Assembly (NCBI GenBank): GCA_026874595.1
Contig: CM049306.1
Location: 66,160,019 to 66,224,018, forward strand
From: Sipunculus nudus
Lineage: Eukaryota > Annelida > Sipuncula > Golfingiida > Sipunculidae
Reading direction: 5' to 3'
DNA: 64,000 nt
The notes under the pieces were generated by a model. The model searched no databases and was not told the origin of the DNA. It worked only from the letters and a program-made list of their open reading frames with translations. The number at the start of each line of letters is the position of its first letter. Positions within the stretch are counted from its first letter, which is position 1. Both the position numbers and the translations under genes were made by a program. Shown here piece after piece: positions 1 to 11,225 of this stretch.

Positions 1-540
1 TCATCCCTGTAAGTTTCAAGTCGATTGCTGCAAAACTGTGGCCAGGAGAGTAGAGACAAACAGACCAAAAAACTAGACGACCATTGGTCGAGAGCTTGCC
101 GGACTGGAATGACAGACAGACGGACAAACTGTCGGTTTTCTATCAATTGAATGACTTTCAGAGCGAGTGCTGGAAAGTTTTGCCTGTTGAATGGCATATA
201 TCACACAAAAGAACATGAAAGCAGACATAGCTCAAAACAGACAGATATACTGACACACCTGACATAACAGACTACCAGAAAAAAGTTGGGAACGTAAAAA
301 GAAGCAAAATGAGCTATAGTTTTAGTAGGTAGAGTTTATAGTGTCGGAGGTATGGCCAATATATGGTAGGGGCCATATCCCAAACATTAAAAAATTCTTT
401 TGAGACTTTAATGTAAGAAATAAGATGTTGTTCCAGTTCCAAAGGATTCCCGTAAAACTGTGTCCTGAAAATTGCAAGAAGCAAGGTCCAGCAAGCAGGC
501 GAAATTTAGGATCACTGACAAACAGACAGACATACTCAAA
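1..540. repeat. Module F repeat, left part, split by element A1
   Basis: This stretch holds no gene. It contains phrases that recur at about 5790-6360, including 'gacaaacagacagacatact' and the block 'tttggagatatggcc'. The text before 541 resumes after A1 at 2434 (for example 'agaggaagaaaataa' at about 2490 and 5993). Module F is therefore the older host repeat into which A1 jumped. The 73-aa frame on the minus strand (322-543) shows no protein similarity I recognise and is treated as chance. Confidence 0.6.
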
Positions 541-2433
541 CAAGGGACCTATGGGTCACTGTGCTCAGCTGACGTTAACCTTGAAGGTAAAAATCTAAAA
601 TAATATCTAATGGAGATAAAGTGTAAGAGGAAGAGGTAATAAAGGCCATGGTTGGTTTATATGATTGGTTTGTATTGATGAGCAAGAAATTATTGCAAAA
701 ATATTTTGTGACCTGACCATGTGTTTCCTAATGTTGAAACTAAAGCATGTGAGCAGTTTGTGAACAAATGATCTGTACTATTACCATGATCATTAGTTGG
801 TTTTTTGATTAACTGTTGACATTTCAGTAGTTTACACATTTGTTCAATTGAATCTATTTTTTTGCATAATATATATTTTTAATTATATATGTATTTTTTA
901 TGAAATGTATACAGCTGAAATATAGCTATTTAACAACATAAAACAGGGCAAACAAAACCTGATCTCAAATTCTGCTGAGGCAGGAAAATAATGAACAAAT
1001 GTTTGTATTAAATCCTGATTTTTTTATCACATCAATTATTTTCTAATTTAAGTTTATATTTCTATACATTTCCAATTTAACATATATATCTGAATATAAA
1101 AGTTGATTCATAATTCTCAATTGCATCATCATAAATCTCAATCTTGTCAGATAACACCACATCATGCATACAAATGTTATTTATTTTTTACCACAAAAAT
1201 ATATCTTTTAAATCTGCAAAACAATAAATATCTAAAAATAATACTTGATTTAGATTTCAAAATTTTTAATTGTGTCTTTATTTATCCAGAATGTGCTTGA
1301 TATTTTATAATAATTTAAGCATACTGATGGGTTCATTTATATTTGTTAAAATCATTTAAAAGAAAATTGATTTCTTTAAAAATGCTACATTACACAACAT
1401 TGCATCTTCTGGATTGCACCTTGAATTATTTTTTCAAGGAAAGTTTTTGCATATCGGAGTGGAAACAGCATTACAATTAAGGAGATACAGTGAAAACAAT
1501 AACAATTACTGCATAACACTTGGTGGGTTGGGTTTGCGGGGGGGGGGGGGGGGGGGGGGGGGGGAGATGATTGGGGTGGTGATATGAGAATAACTGTACA
1601 CCTGTCACAGCAGGGGTTCTCCCCCAGTGACGGTAACAAATCAGAAACCCTGGCATAGCTGACTTCCAGTGACCTGGAGTGGGACCCTGCATCTGTAATC
1701 AAAGCAAGTCACTACAGAAAAAAAAATCAATAACTAGCTTAATTTTCAAGCTTTTATTTTCAAATTTCAGATTTAGACAAACTAAATATTTATGTTTACA
1801 TGCTGTAAAAATTAAATCAATGGTGCTTACAGGAAAAAAATGTGCCATGGTCAAAGTTGGGCAAAATTTAAGGTACTGATTTTTTTTTATGCTAATAACT
1901 TAAAAAATATACAAAATTCAGATCTAATTTTGGGTAAACAATTGAATCTTAATTAAACATAGTTATATACTTGCGAAAATAGACTCTAGTTTCAAAATTT
2001 TTCATTTTAAGTGAGTTATTATTTTTCCTGATTTTTTACAAAGTCCATTATGTTTGGGCCCATAACTTAAAGAATTTATACTTTACAGACTTAATTTCTG
2101 GCATGTACATAGGAACTATATAGAGGAATATTTATGGTAAATATGAGGAAAAACAGATGTGTGGTTTTGATATTAGGCAGTCCTGAAGTGTGAAAACAGG
2201 ATTTTAATAAAAAATTGAGGTTTTTCTCTAATTTCTCAAAGGAACGAAGTCGCAAAGACCCAGTTTTCGGCTTGGTAGGAAATCTTGGGGACATCTAACA
2301 TTATGCTAAATTTTGGATTCCTAGGTCTTACGGTTTCAAAACGTGCCACATCTACGGATGGACGGACAGATGGACGGACGACGGACAATGGACCAAGACT
2401 ATAGCTCAGATGACTTATAGTCAGCTGAGCTAA
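541..2433 (+). mobile_element. Family A element A1 (1.9 kb, both ends present)
   Basis: It starts with the family terminus CAAGGGACCTATGGGTCAC and ends with hairpin arms AGCTCAGATGACT / AGTCAGCTGAGCT followed by AA, preceded by GGAC/GACG simple repeats. The core matches A5 and A12 (5' text beginning ACGTTAACCTTGAAGG). It has a 27-G run and one copy of the module that contains GGGCCCATAACTT. No transposase-like reading frame is visible, so it is non-autonomous. Strand is given as read from CAAGGG to GAGCTAA; if the family is Helentron-like, its transposition polarity would be the reverse. It sits inside a module F repeat. Confidence 0.75.
1538..1564 (+). repeat. 27-nt poly(G) tract inside A1
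   Basis: This is an uninterrupted run of 27 G. It lies at the same place in the element ('gggtttgc' then G-run) as shorter runs in A6's host A5 (about 14074-14090) and A12 (about 46313-46331). The tract is thus an intrinsic, length-variable part of the repeat. Exact length is prone to sequencing or assembly error. Confidence 0.8.
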
Positions 2434-2686
2434 AAATGACACAAGAATAAGACCAGATGACCTACTCAGATTATCGAGTAGATTCAGAGGAAGAAAATAA
2501 ATCATAGTTTTCAATTGGCTACATTGCTTTTTTTAAAGTTGCATTTACCCAATCTCTTCTTATCAAACTGGCAGAAACCTACCATAGAATAATTCTTGTA
2601 AAGTTTAAACCAATCACCTTAACAGTTTCATCATAAAACAGTGTATAAGCTTGAGAGTCTAAATTTACATTTTCCCTTGTAAAAAA
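2434..2686. repeat. F/D repeat remnant between A1 and A2
   Basis: The first part continues module F after A1. From about 2510 the text matches 57735-57905 ('caattggctaca...', 'agaataattcttgtaaag'), which leads into family D. Reading resumes in family D after A2 at 5309. No gene is seen. Confidence 0.6.
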
Positions 2687-5308
2687 CAAGGGACCTATGG
2701 GTCACGACGCTCAGCTGTTATATATGATAAAAAAATGTTATTTAGAAATGAGGCACATGCTGGTTTTGTGTGGTAATAAATATAAGCTGTATTATGAGTT
2801 GTTGTTGTTTAGCTTATGTATGATTTTGATAGTACCTTTGGAGACAGGGAAGAGGATTGATTTCATTTATTTTATTAACAAATGGACACACAGATTTTGA
2901 CTTGGCCATATAACTTATAAGCAAAACATATAATATAAGAGTTTAACTATTTATTAAAAAAAATACAAATATTGTCCCAAATATAATTTTTATTAAAAAT
3001 AATAAGAGAATCATATGATTTTTTAAAATGAAATATAACTGATACGATTATTAAAATAATATTAAAGAATATATTCATGAATGCATTCATGAATACATTT
3101 AAAAAGTATTTGCATGAGTATTCATATATTTTCATTTTTACCTAAATTCCCATTCTTTATGCAAGAAATTTTATAATGGAGTACAAAATCATATTCGTAT
3201 TTAAATACAATTACAAAGTATTTGCACAATGTCTGGAATTTATTCAGTTTTCACCAAACAATGATGTTGAGAATTCAGAATATACAAAATTCACACATTT
3301 AAATAATGATCATAAGTACCTGGTTTTATGGCTTTTATTTATATTAAAAAATAACTGTAAAAAATTCATTTTGGACTAATTTCACATCAATGTACACACT
3401 AGACACAGCAGGAATCTAGATTAATATTATCAACTGCATCTTTGTCTAATTTCCTTCATATGATTCCTAATGATTAGTAATGAATAATATGATTCACTTC
3501 TTTATCATTAAAATTGAACTGAAAAATGCCATAGGTGACTGCATGGTGTTATTTGGTTTATGTGACATTCTACCCATCGATACAAGATTCTTATATCATC
3601 AGTAACTGCAAGTTAATTTCCTGTTATTATAAACTAACAAATTCCTTTTCTATTTTTCTTTAATTTGTTATTAAAAACCAATAAAAATTTATTAATTTAT
3701 TGTCTTTTGTTATGTTCTTGGTTAAAACTACTAGATGAGTTGGGTTGGACACCTGGATCAACTGTGGCTTGCCATAAGCTGCCTGGATTCCATGTATGCC
3801 TCGCCTCAAGCGTGCATAATTTGATGAAAGGTCAACAAGGTCAACATACAGGTGACTCAAGAGGGGCTGGAGAGAGCCAAAGTCTGACAGGGTCTCATAA
3901 AAACATTAATAAAAGCTACAATTTTTGGCCAATTTCTTTCAGCTTTCTAAACTAAAAAGCTGAAATGCTTATGTGTGCATGATATGAAAATTATATCAAC
4001 AGTGCTCATGGGAAACAAACGTGCCATGGTCACAGTTGGGCAAAATTTAAGGTACTAATTTTATATTTATACTAAATAAAATTTGAAAAATTCAGAACTA
4101 ATTTTGGGTATTCAATTGAATCTTGATTAAATAATGTTACATCCCTGACAAAAAAATCTCTAGCTTCAGCAATGCTCTTGTTAAGGGAGTAAATATATTT
4201 CTTGATTTTTTACAAAGTGCATTATGTTTGGGCCCATAACTTAAAACAATTACACAATACTGACATCATTCTGGCATGTGCATAGAGAATGAAAAATATG
4301 TATATTATTTATGATTAAAGTCAGATCAGTGGTTTTGATATTAGGCAGTCTTGAAGTGTAACAATGGGTTTTTAATGGAAAAATGAATTTTTTCATTAAT
4401 ATCTCGAATGTCCTAGTGACCAAATTCTTGGCATGGTAGGGCATTTTGGAGACATCTAACTGTATGCCGAATTTATGGAACTTAGAGCTGAAGCTGGGGA
4501 GCTGAGCTCTTGCAAACTGCATAACACTAGCTTGATGTAAACAATATGTTACATGGTGCTTGAAAACTTGATTAAAATCTACAGTTTTTGATCAACTGGT
4601 TTCAAATTTTTGGTATTAACAGTTGAAATGCAAACAAAAACATGTTGTGAAAATTAAATCCACAGAACTTACAGGAAAAAAACGTGCCATGGTCAAAGTT
4701 GGACAAAATTTAAGGTACCAATTTTTTATTTTTATTAATATTTTAAAAAATTTAAAAGATTTTCATCTAATTTTGGGTATACAATTTAATTTTGATTAAT
4801 TAAAGTTATATTACTGGAAAAAAGGTCCATAGCATTGACATTTTTTGTGTTAAGTGATCAAATATCTTTTCTGATTTTTTACAAAATGCATTATGTTTGG
4901 GCCCATAACTTTTTGAAATTAAATAGTACAGACATAATTTCTGGCATGTACATAGGAACTATATAGAGGAATATTTATGGTAAATATGAGGTAAAACAGA
5001 TGAGTGGTTTTGATATTAGGCAGACCTGAAGTGTGAAAATAGGATTTTAATAAAAAATTGAGGTTTTTCCTTAATTTCTCAAAGGAACGAAGTCGCAAAG
5101 ACCCAGTTTTCGGCTTGATAGGAGATCTTGGGGACATCTAACATTATGCTGAATTTTGGATTCCTAGGTCTTACGGTTTCAAAACGTGCCACATCTACGG
5201 ACGGACGGACGGACGGACGGACGGACGGACGGACGGACGGACAGACGGACGGACGACGGACAATGGACCACGACTATAGCTCAGATGACTTATAGTCAGC
5301 TGAGCTAA
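2687..5308 (+). mobile_element. Family A element A2 (2.6 kb, both ends present)
   Basis: It begins CAAGGGACCTATGGGTCACG and ends with the family hairpin and GAGCTAA, with a (GGAC)n tract at about 5199-5250. The 5' core (TTATATATGAT...) differs from A1 but matches A10, A7 and A8. It carries two tandem copies of the internal module, with 'gtgccatggtca' at about 4021 and 4684, about 663 bp apart. It lies inside a family D repeat: the 57.9-kb copy reads through the insertion point. The short frames seen (for example 2697-2900 and 4919-5137) recur in other copies and show no known protein domain. Confidence 0.75.
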
Positions 5309-5787
5309 AAAACAAATCAATGTTGGTGGCGCCACCAATACCTCAATTTCAGATATGACATATGAGACAAACATAGGTATAAAATTTGGTAATGACAGCT
5401 CAAGCCGTTTCTGAGATTTAAATTTTAGTTTGCTTTTTTGGACAGATGACTAAGTTCAACCTCCTGTTCAATCTCCGAACTGAAACCAATCGAACAAACT
5501 TGAGATAGATTGTTCAAGAGATCATTTCTTAGAAATATTGGACAATTTGGCTGGACAGTTTCGCAGAAGAAGATTTTTAAAGCTTTTTTAGCTTTTTCCT
5601 TATAAATCTCAGTAAATGCAGAAAGCCAAAAAATAAACAAAATCCGATAGAGCTTTTCAGATGACTGTTTATTTACCAAAAAAATTGGTAATGCTAGTTC
5701 CTGCTGTTTTTGAGATAGCTATGGTTAACCTACAGACGACGGACGACGCAGCACCATTATAGCATAAGCTCACAGATTCGCTAATAA
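5309..5787 (+). repeat. Family D repeat, 3' part
   Basis: It starts at GGTGGCGCCACCAATACC (about 5325) and ends with 'cataagctcacagattcgctaa'-like text, the same termination seen at about 58413 and 59820. The copy continues from 2510-2686 across A2. It has the shared phrases 'gtttctgagattta' and 'caacctcctg'. The 84-aa minus frame (5425-5679) is not recognisable as a protein. Confidence 0.6.
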
Positions 5788-7775
5788 TCTGTTTCGAGAT
5801 ATAACTGTAAGACATAAAATTCAATAGTTTTAAAAAGATTCTTTCAAAACTGTTGCCTGTAGAATTCTATTAGTGAGATGAAAGAAAAAACAAGCAGGCA
5901 ATTTGAGGACAACTGACAAACAAACAGACATACTGACAAAGGTACACAAGATGAAGACAAGATGACTTAACCAGATTATGGGGAAGACTCAGAGGAAGAA
6001 AATAAGGTATAGTTAATGTAATTGAGGTTTATAGTTTTGGAGATATGGCCAAATAATGATATACTGGGGATGTTCGACTGCAGCGCCCTCTAGTGGACAT
6101 ATCCTGAAGACGACAAATGCGTTTCATGATATTAGTGAATGGCATGAGATGTAATCGTTTCAAAAGGATTCCTCCAAATATCTGGCTTGTTGATTGCTAT
6201 ATGTGAGATGCAAAAACCAGCAAGTAGGCGAATTTGAAGATAACTGACAAACAGACAGACATACTGACAAAGTAACACAAAATGGACACCAGATGACGTT
6301 ACCATGTTTTGCAGAGGGCCAAGAGAAAGAAAATAAGCTACAGTTTGTGTAATATAGGTTTACTCTTACGGAAATATGTCCAAAAACTGATTTGTTTGGA
6401 TGGGTCTAGTGCAGCGCCCCCTAGCTATTGAGATATTAGTGTAAAACATAAGATGATGGAAAAAACATAGGCGGGTGACAAACATGCTTGCGAAAATCGA
6501 AGATTTCCGGCAAGCAAAAAACATACGGAACTGAGCATGCAATAAAGTTTGGACTGTGCTTCCAACATGTATGATCATAGATAGGGCCCGGAAAGGCCGA
6601 CACGCACCTCTGCACATGCCGGCTGCCCCCCGTAAGGACCCTGCCGCCACTTGCGGCGACGGCACGTGACTTCGTGGTTTGGTGAAACACTGCGCGAGAT
6701 TTGACGAGACTTACAATGTGACCCCTGAATATGACTGTGAGTGTCAGACGCTATCCAGCGCTGCAAACCATGTGTCTGCAGTGTAAAAAATGACAGAATT
6801 ATGGGCATTTCTTTGAATGGTCACGTGTTCTCGTTTCACGAGAAACGGTGTGAGATATGACGAGACTTGCAATTGAATGACTTAGAACTAGAGGGATGCT
6901 GTCTAACGCCAAAAACCAGACCTTTCTGTGGCAAATATCAACAGAGATAGAAGCAGGTAAACTTTGTATTTTCAAGTTGTCACGTTTTACCCCAAAATTT
7001 GGTAACCATGGTAACGGCAGCACAAGGATGTATGTGCACAGGAATAAGCCAATGATCCTAGTTTTAGATGAGACAATAAAAATTGTGACATGTGTAATAT
7101 TTTTTGAGATATTGCAGAAAAATGATATGTTACAGTGTTTCCGGTACCACGCCCCCTGGTGGCTATTTCCAAAAAATGAAAAATTGATTTCGAGATATTT
7201 ATAAATAACACAAAATATATCAATTTCAAAGCCCTTGTGTAAAAAATGCAACCTGTAGGTCATATTTAATGAAATCTCGGAAACTCTCGTTTGGCGAGAA
7301 ATGGTGTGAGATTTTACGAGACTTTCACTTGTATGATAAAGAGCTTATTTAGTACTGTCTGGTGCAAAAAGCTAGACCTCTCTAGCTTTAAAACTGACAA
7401 AGTTAGAAAAATTGGTCCATTGATTTTTCGATTTTCATCACTTTTACCCGAAAATACGTAACCATGTTGACAACAAATTTGAGTCAGCTACACCTTAGAT
7501 GAAAGGCCTTGGAATGACAATTAAAATGAGCTACAGTTGAAGTAGATACGCTTTATAGATAAAAAAAAAATATGAAGAAAAAACCGTTTTGAGAATTTTT
7601 GATGTCCTTGACCTTGACCTTTGACCGATCATGGCCAAAAACAATAGGCTCCAAAGGAGAACCGATTATACACTTTATCTGTAAGTTTTAGAGCGATTGG
7701 TGAAAAATTGTGGCCTGTAGAGCGTGGATATACAGACAGACAGACAAACAGACAAACATACGCGGCTGATCAACA
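5788..7775. repeat. Module F repeats and diverged tandem blocks, no gene
   Basis: Two roughly 330-bp F units can be aligned (around 5990 and 6320, 'gaaagaaaataag'). The second half has repeated blocks of the form 'gtgtgagat...acgagactt' at about 6690, 6848 and 7290. One TGACCTTTGACC site occurs at about 7615. Reading frames of 60-154 aa exist on both strands (for example 6799-7263 minus) but show no domain, and they overlap repeat blocks, so I do not call genes. Confidence 0.5.
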
Positions 7776-7777
7776 TG

Positions 7778-7937
7778 CTTGCGAAAATCGAAGATTTCCG
7801 GCAAGCAACAAATGGACATACGCAACTGACAATTATGCTTGCCGAAATCGAAGATTTCCGGCAAGCAACAAACAGACAAATGGACATACGGAACTGACCA
7901 ACATGCTTGCTAAAATCGAAGATTTCCGGCAAGCAAT
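7778..7937. repeat. Palindromic hairpin minisatellite (three units)
   Basis: Three units of about 30 nt, each an inverted repeat (arms GCTTGCCGAAATC and GATTTCCGGCAAGC around GAA), lie at about 7779-7807, 7837-7866 and 7904-7936. They are separated by 30-40 nt of similar but unequal spacer ('aatggacatacg.aactgac'). A fourth, isolated unit is at about 6484-6513. Spacers are related to each other, so this is a tandem repeat with a long period and not a CRISPR array. Confidence 0.75.
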
Positions 7938-8480
7938 GATAGCTATTGGTCCCTCCTCTCTAACACTGTCTATCTATTTATTCATATCATTGTCAGGTAT
8001 TGAAATAAGTCTGGCACCAAGACTCATTAACACTGACAGGTGTTAATGCTTGTTGAACCCTTACCTGGAGATAATCACTGAGCTGAGACCAACTATACAG
8101 TCTGAGCTAATTAACCTGGTGTGTCCATATGTGAACTTAATTGATAATATAGTGCAAGAGCCCAACAACAGTGTCAATATTTTGTTATATAACTTTCATT
8201 AGGCTGCATGGCCTTGATAATAGACACTAGCTGAGATGCCCTATAAGCCTGGCATGTGAGTGAACTTCTAAAACTGTGAAAGCTTGAATTAAATTCCTGC
8301 TGGCTAGTGTCTAATTTTAATCTATTGTAAAGCAGATCCATAGAAATTGTTATAACAATTGTCTACTCCAATTAAACATGGCATAACCAAGGTCCTATAA
8401 CTTTTAATATTTTATCTTGTTTCTAGTTTCTTTATGAAATTTTTTTAGTAACAGATGTATAAACAAGTATTAACCTGCGA
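7938..8480. other. Low-copy stretch without recognisable genes
   Basis: There are no open frames with recognisable protein similarity and no repeat that I could match elsewhere in the window. Confidence 0.4.
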
Positions 8481-9787
8481 GACACACCCACCCAAAGACC
8501 ATGTGATACATATTTGAACTTGACCTAGCCCTTCATGAGGTATGAATATTACTGCAAGTTTGCGACTGTGCCTTAATTTCTTTTCAGTTATTGCATTAAC
8601 AGCATTTAAGCATTATCTCTGCTGTGACCTTAACAGATCATTCTCTACTTGAAGTGAGAATTAAGCATACCTATCAAAGGTGTCTTATTCTATTTAACTC
8701 GGCTAGAAAACAAAGTATCTGACATATTTGTCTCGACTTTAAAACCTGTATGCTTAAAACAAAATCGGTTGTAAGACAGGATTATCGGCATTTACCATAA
8801 ACTTTGCCATTTTGAATTGCTATTTTCATCATTTTCAAACTGGGTAAGTATGTGCTTGGAAAGACAACAACAAGCCGTATGGGACAAAGAAATTTCAGAC
8901 CCAGCATTACGCGGCTGGTTTACAACTTCATACAATTAGGTCAGGTAGATGTGATGTCCCCATGGACTTTCACGTGTCATGAGTGCAAAACACTATGTAA
9001 TATTTGTGTCGCGAGTGCGACACATGCACTCATTGGGGGGGGGAGGGGGGGGGGGGCTCATTTTGTAGTGCATCCAGGCCATCCATGTTCGATTATTACC
9101 TAGCCCTTGATAAAGCGCATCAATGCTACAATTTTGGTGACTGTACCTCAAATACATTTCAAGTTAATTCATTAATATCATTTTAGCATTATGGCCCCTG
9201 TGACCTTGAAAAATGTGTCAATGACAACTATATTCAAACATGACCGAGCCCTTGATCAGGTGCATCAATGCTGCAAGTTTGGCCACTGTACCTCAAATTC
9301 TTTTTCTAGTTATTGTGATAACATCATTTTAGCCTTATCACCGCAGTGACCTTGAATAATGCATCAAGGTCATCCATGTTCAAACTTGACCTAGCTCTTG
9401 TAAAGTGCATCAATGCTGTAAGTTTGGTGACTGTACCTCAAATACTTTCAAGTTAAATCGTTAATATCGTGTGAGCATTATCGCCCCTGTGACATTGAAA
9501 AATATGTCTAGATCAACCATATTCAAACCTGACTTAGCCCTAGATAAGGTGCATCAATGCTGCAAGTTTGGCAATTGTACCTGTAATTCTTTTTCCAGTT
9601 TTTTTATAACATCATTTTAGCCTTATCACTGCAGTGACCTTGAAAAATGCATCAAGGTCATCCATGTTCGAACGTAACCTAGACCTTGATGAGGTGCATT
9701 AATGCTGCATTTTTGGTGACTGTACCTCAAATACTTTCCAAGTTATTGCTTTAACATCATTTTAGCATAATGGTGGCTATGACCTTG
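8481..9787 (+). repeat. Diverged satellite, about 145-bp unit
   Basis: The phrase 'gtgcatcaatgctgcaag' or close variants recurs at about 9114, 9259, 9404, 9548 and 9694, spacings of 144-146 bp. A more diverged unit lies at about 8495-8645. Each unit contains CCTTGA/TCAAGG-type text and 'gactgtacctcaaat'. A G-rich run interrupts it at about 9034-9056. The array ends where A3 begins. The reading frames at 8852-9186 lie across the G-run and are not supported. Confidence 0.75.
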
Positions 9788-9788
9788 A

Positions 9789-10053
9789 CAAGGGACCCAT
9801 GGGTCACGGCGCTCAGCTGTTATATCTGATCACAAAATATGACTGGAAGAGGAGGTATGCAAATGCTGGTTTTGTGTGGTAATATAAGCTGTATTAAGAG
9901 TTGATGGTGTTTAACTCACATTATGTAAGATTTTGATAATATCCTTGAAGACAGGGAAGAGGACTGATGTCATTTATATTATTTACTTTCAGAAATTGTG
10001 TGCTATTGTTTCATAGGTTTTGACTTGGCCATTGCAGTAGAATTATTTGAAAA
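9789..10053 (+). mobile_element. Family A element A3, 5' fragment
   Basis: It has the CAAGGGACCCATGGGTCACG terminus and about 250 bp of the TTATAT-type core seen in A2, A7 and A10. It then runs into Helitron C1. No 3' hairpin was found that clearly belongs to it. Confidence 0.65.
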
Positions 10054-10752
10054 ATAGACATTTCTTGGCACCGCAGGTACCAGAGTATCCCCAGACATAG
10101 TACGCCCCCCCCCCCCCCCCCTTTAAGAATAGGCCCTAATTTTTAGCAGCATATACTGACACTTGGCAAGCAATTATTGTTTCTTCCATCTATCAATCCA
10201 CAATCTTTTTGAAGATGTTGGTCCTGTGACCTTGACCTTTTGGCACATCACAAGGCTATCCAAGATCTTCTGTCACCTTGATTTTGGGACCAATCCATGC
10301 AAACGATCCTGAGATATTTAAGAGTTTGTGTAATTTTCAGCAGAAATTGACCTATTCAAGGTCAAGGTCACTCTCTTAGCCTTCTGTGACCTTGACCTTT
10401 GACCTCATGACCCCAAAATCAATTCGGGTCTTGCTTTTCAAATTGGACATATACAAGTCAAGTTTGAAATCCATACATCAATAAAAGCAGGAATTATCAT
10501 CCAGAAACTAATTTTTGGACAGATGGCTCCTGTGACCTTCACCTTTGACCTTGTGACCTCAAAATTTATGGGGTCTTCCACTCTTGGCCGGTGAACTATA
10601 TGTGCAAGTTGAAAGATCTGAGATGAATTGTTTGGCTGAAAATGCATCCACAATTTTTTTAAAAATGTGTCCTGTGACCTTGACCTTTGACCTAAAAATC
10701 AATTCGGGCAGTGGCCAGCGGCGGGACCGTCGTGAAACCATAGTATCCCACG
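10054..10752 (-). mobile_element. Family C Helitron C1 (damaged ends)
   Basis: The 3' hairpin text TTGGCACCGCAGGTACCA is present, but the terminal CTAG is mutated to ATAG-like text. The opposite end stops after 'catagtatccca' and lacks the GTCTGGGGATAC terminus. A poly(C) run is at about 10104-10121. It contains perfect TGACCTTTGACCT sites at 10393-10405 and 10681-10693. No Rep/helicase coding is seen, so it is non-autonomous. Confidence 0.7.
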
Positions 10753-11225
10753 GGCCATGAAGCTCAGCTGAATTCAAGGGGTAAAATGAACTCAGAGAGT
10801 GTTCAAAATCAAGCATTAAACATTAGATATAGGTTACAGTGATTTTATTCTACATCCAACTGCTACCATTTGTGTCCATATGACTAAAACAGTGCTAAAA
10901 TCATGTTTCTTTCACAAATCTTGCAGAATTTAGGTCACAGTGACATTATTTCAAATTTCCAAGAAATTTTTACAGGAACCTCCCTTGATCTTAATAAAAT
11001 TAGAAGTTTCTAGGTCCAACTGTAATCAATCATGCAAATCTGTCCTATAGGGTGCTCAAATCATGTTGTTTCACAAATCTTTCAGAATATAGGTCACTAT
11101 GATCTAATTTCTAATTTCCCTGGATGTACAGTTAGAAGTTTCTAGGTCCAACTTTTACGGTTTGTGCCCTATTAACATCAAGACCATTTCATTTGAATGT
11201 CTCAACTAAAAGACACCACAGAAAA
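10753..11225. repeat. Unclassified repeat stretch
   Basis: Two diverged copies of a block of about 170 bp are visible ('aatcatgtttctttcacaaa' near 10899 and a variant near 11062). The start has CTCAGCTGA, reminiscent of the family A 5' end, but the CAAGGGACC part is not intact. No gene is supported. Confidence 0.4.

Noticed and set aside
1385-1702. Proline-rich minus-strand frames (also near 14012, 46055, 46282)
   Set aside because: The proline run is the translation of the poly(G) tract in family A copies, with no other protein-like feature.
5199-5255. GGAC repeat as a separate microsatellite locus
   Set aside because: The same GGAC/GACG tract precedes the hairpin in nearly all family A copies, so it is a part of the element.
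6799-7263. 154-aa minus-strand frame
   Set aside because: It overlaps diverged tandem blocks, overlaps frames on the other strand, and shows no domain or splice context.
7770-7937. CRISPR-like array of palindromic repeats and spacers
   Set aside because: Spacers are related to each other, only three units are present, no cas genes exist and the context is eukaryotic. It is a tandem repeat.
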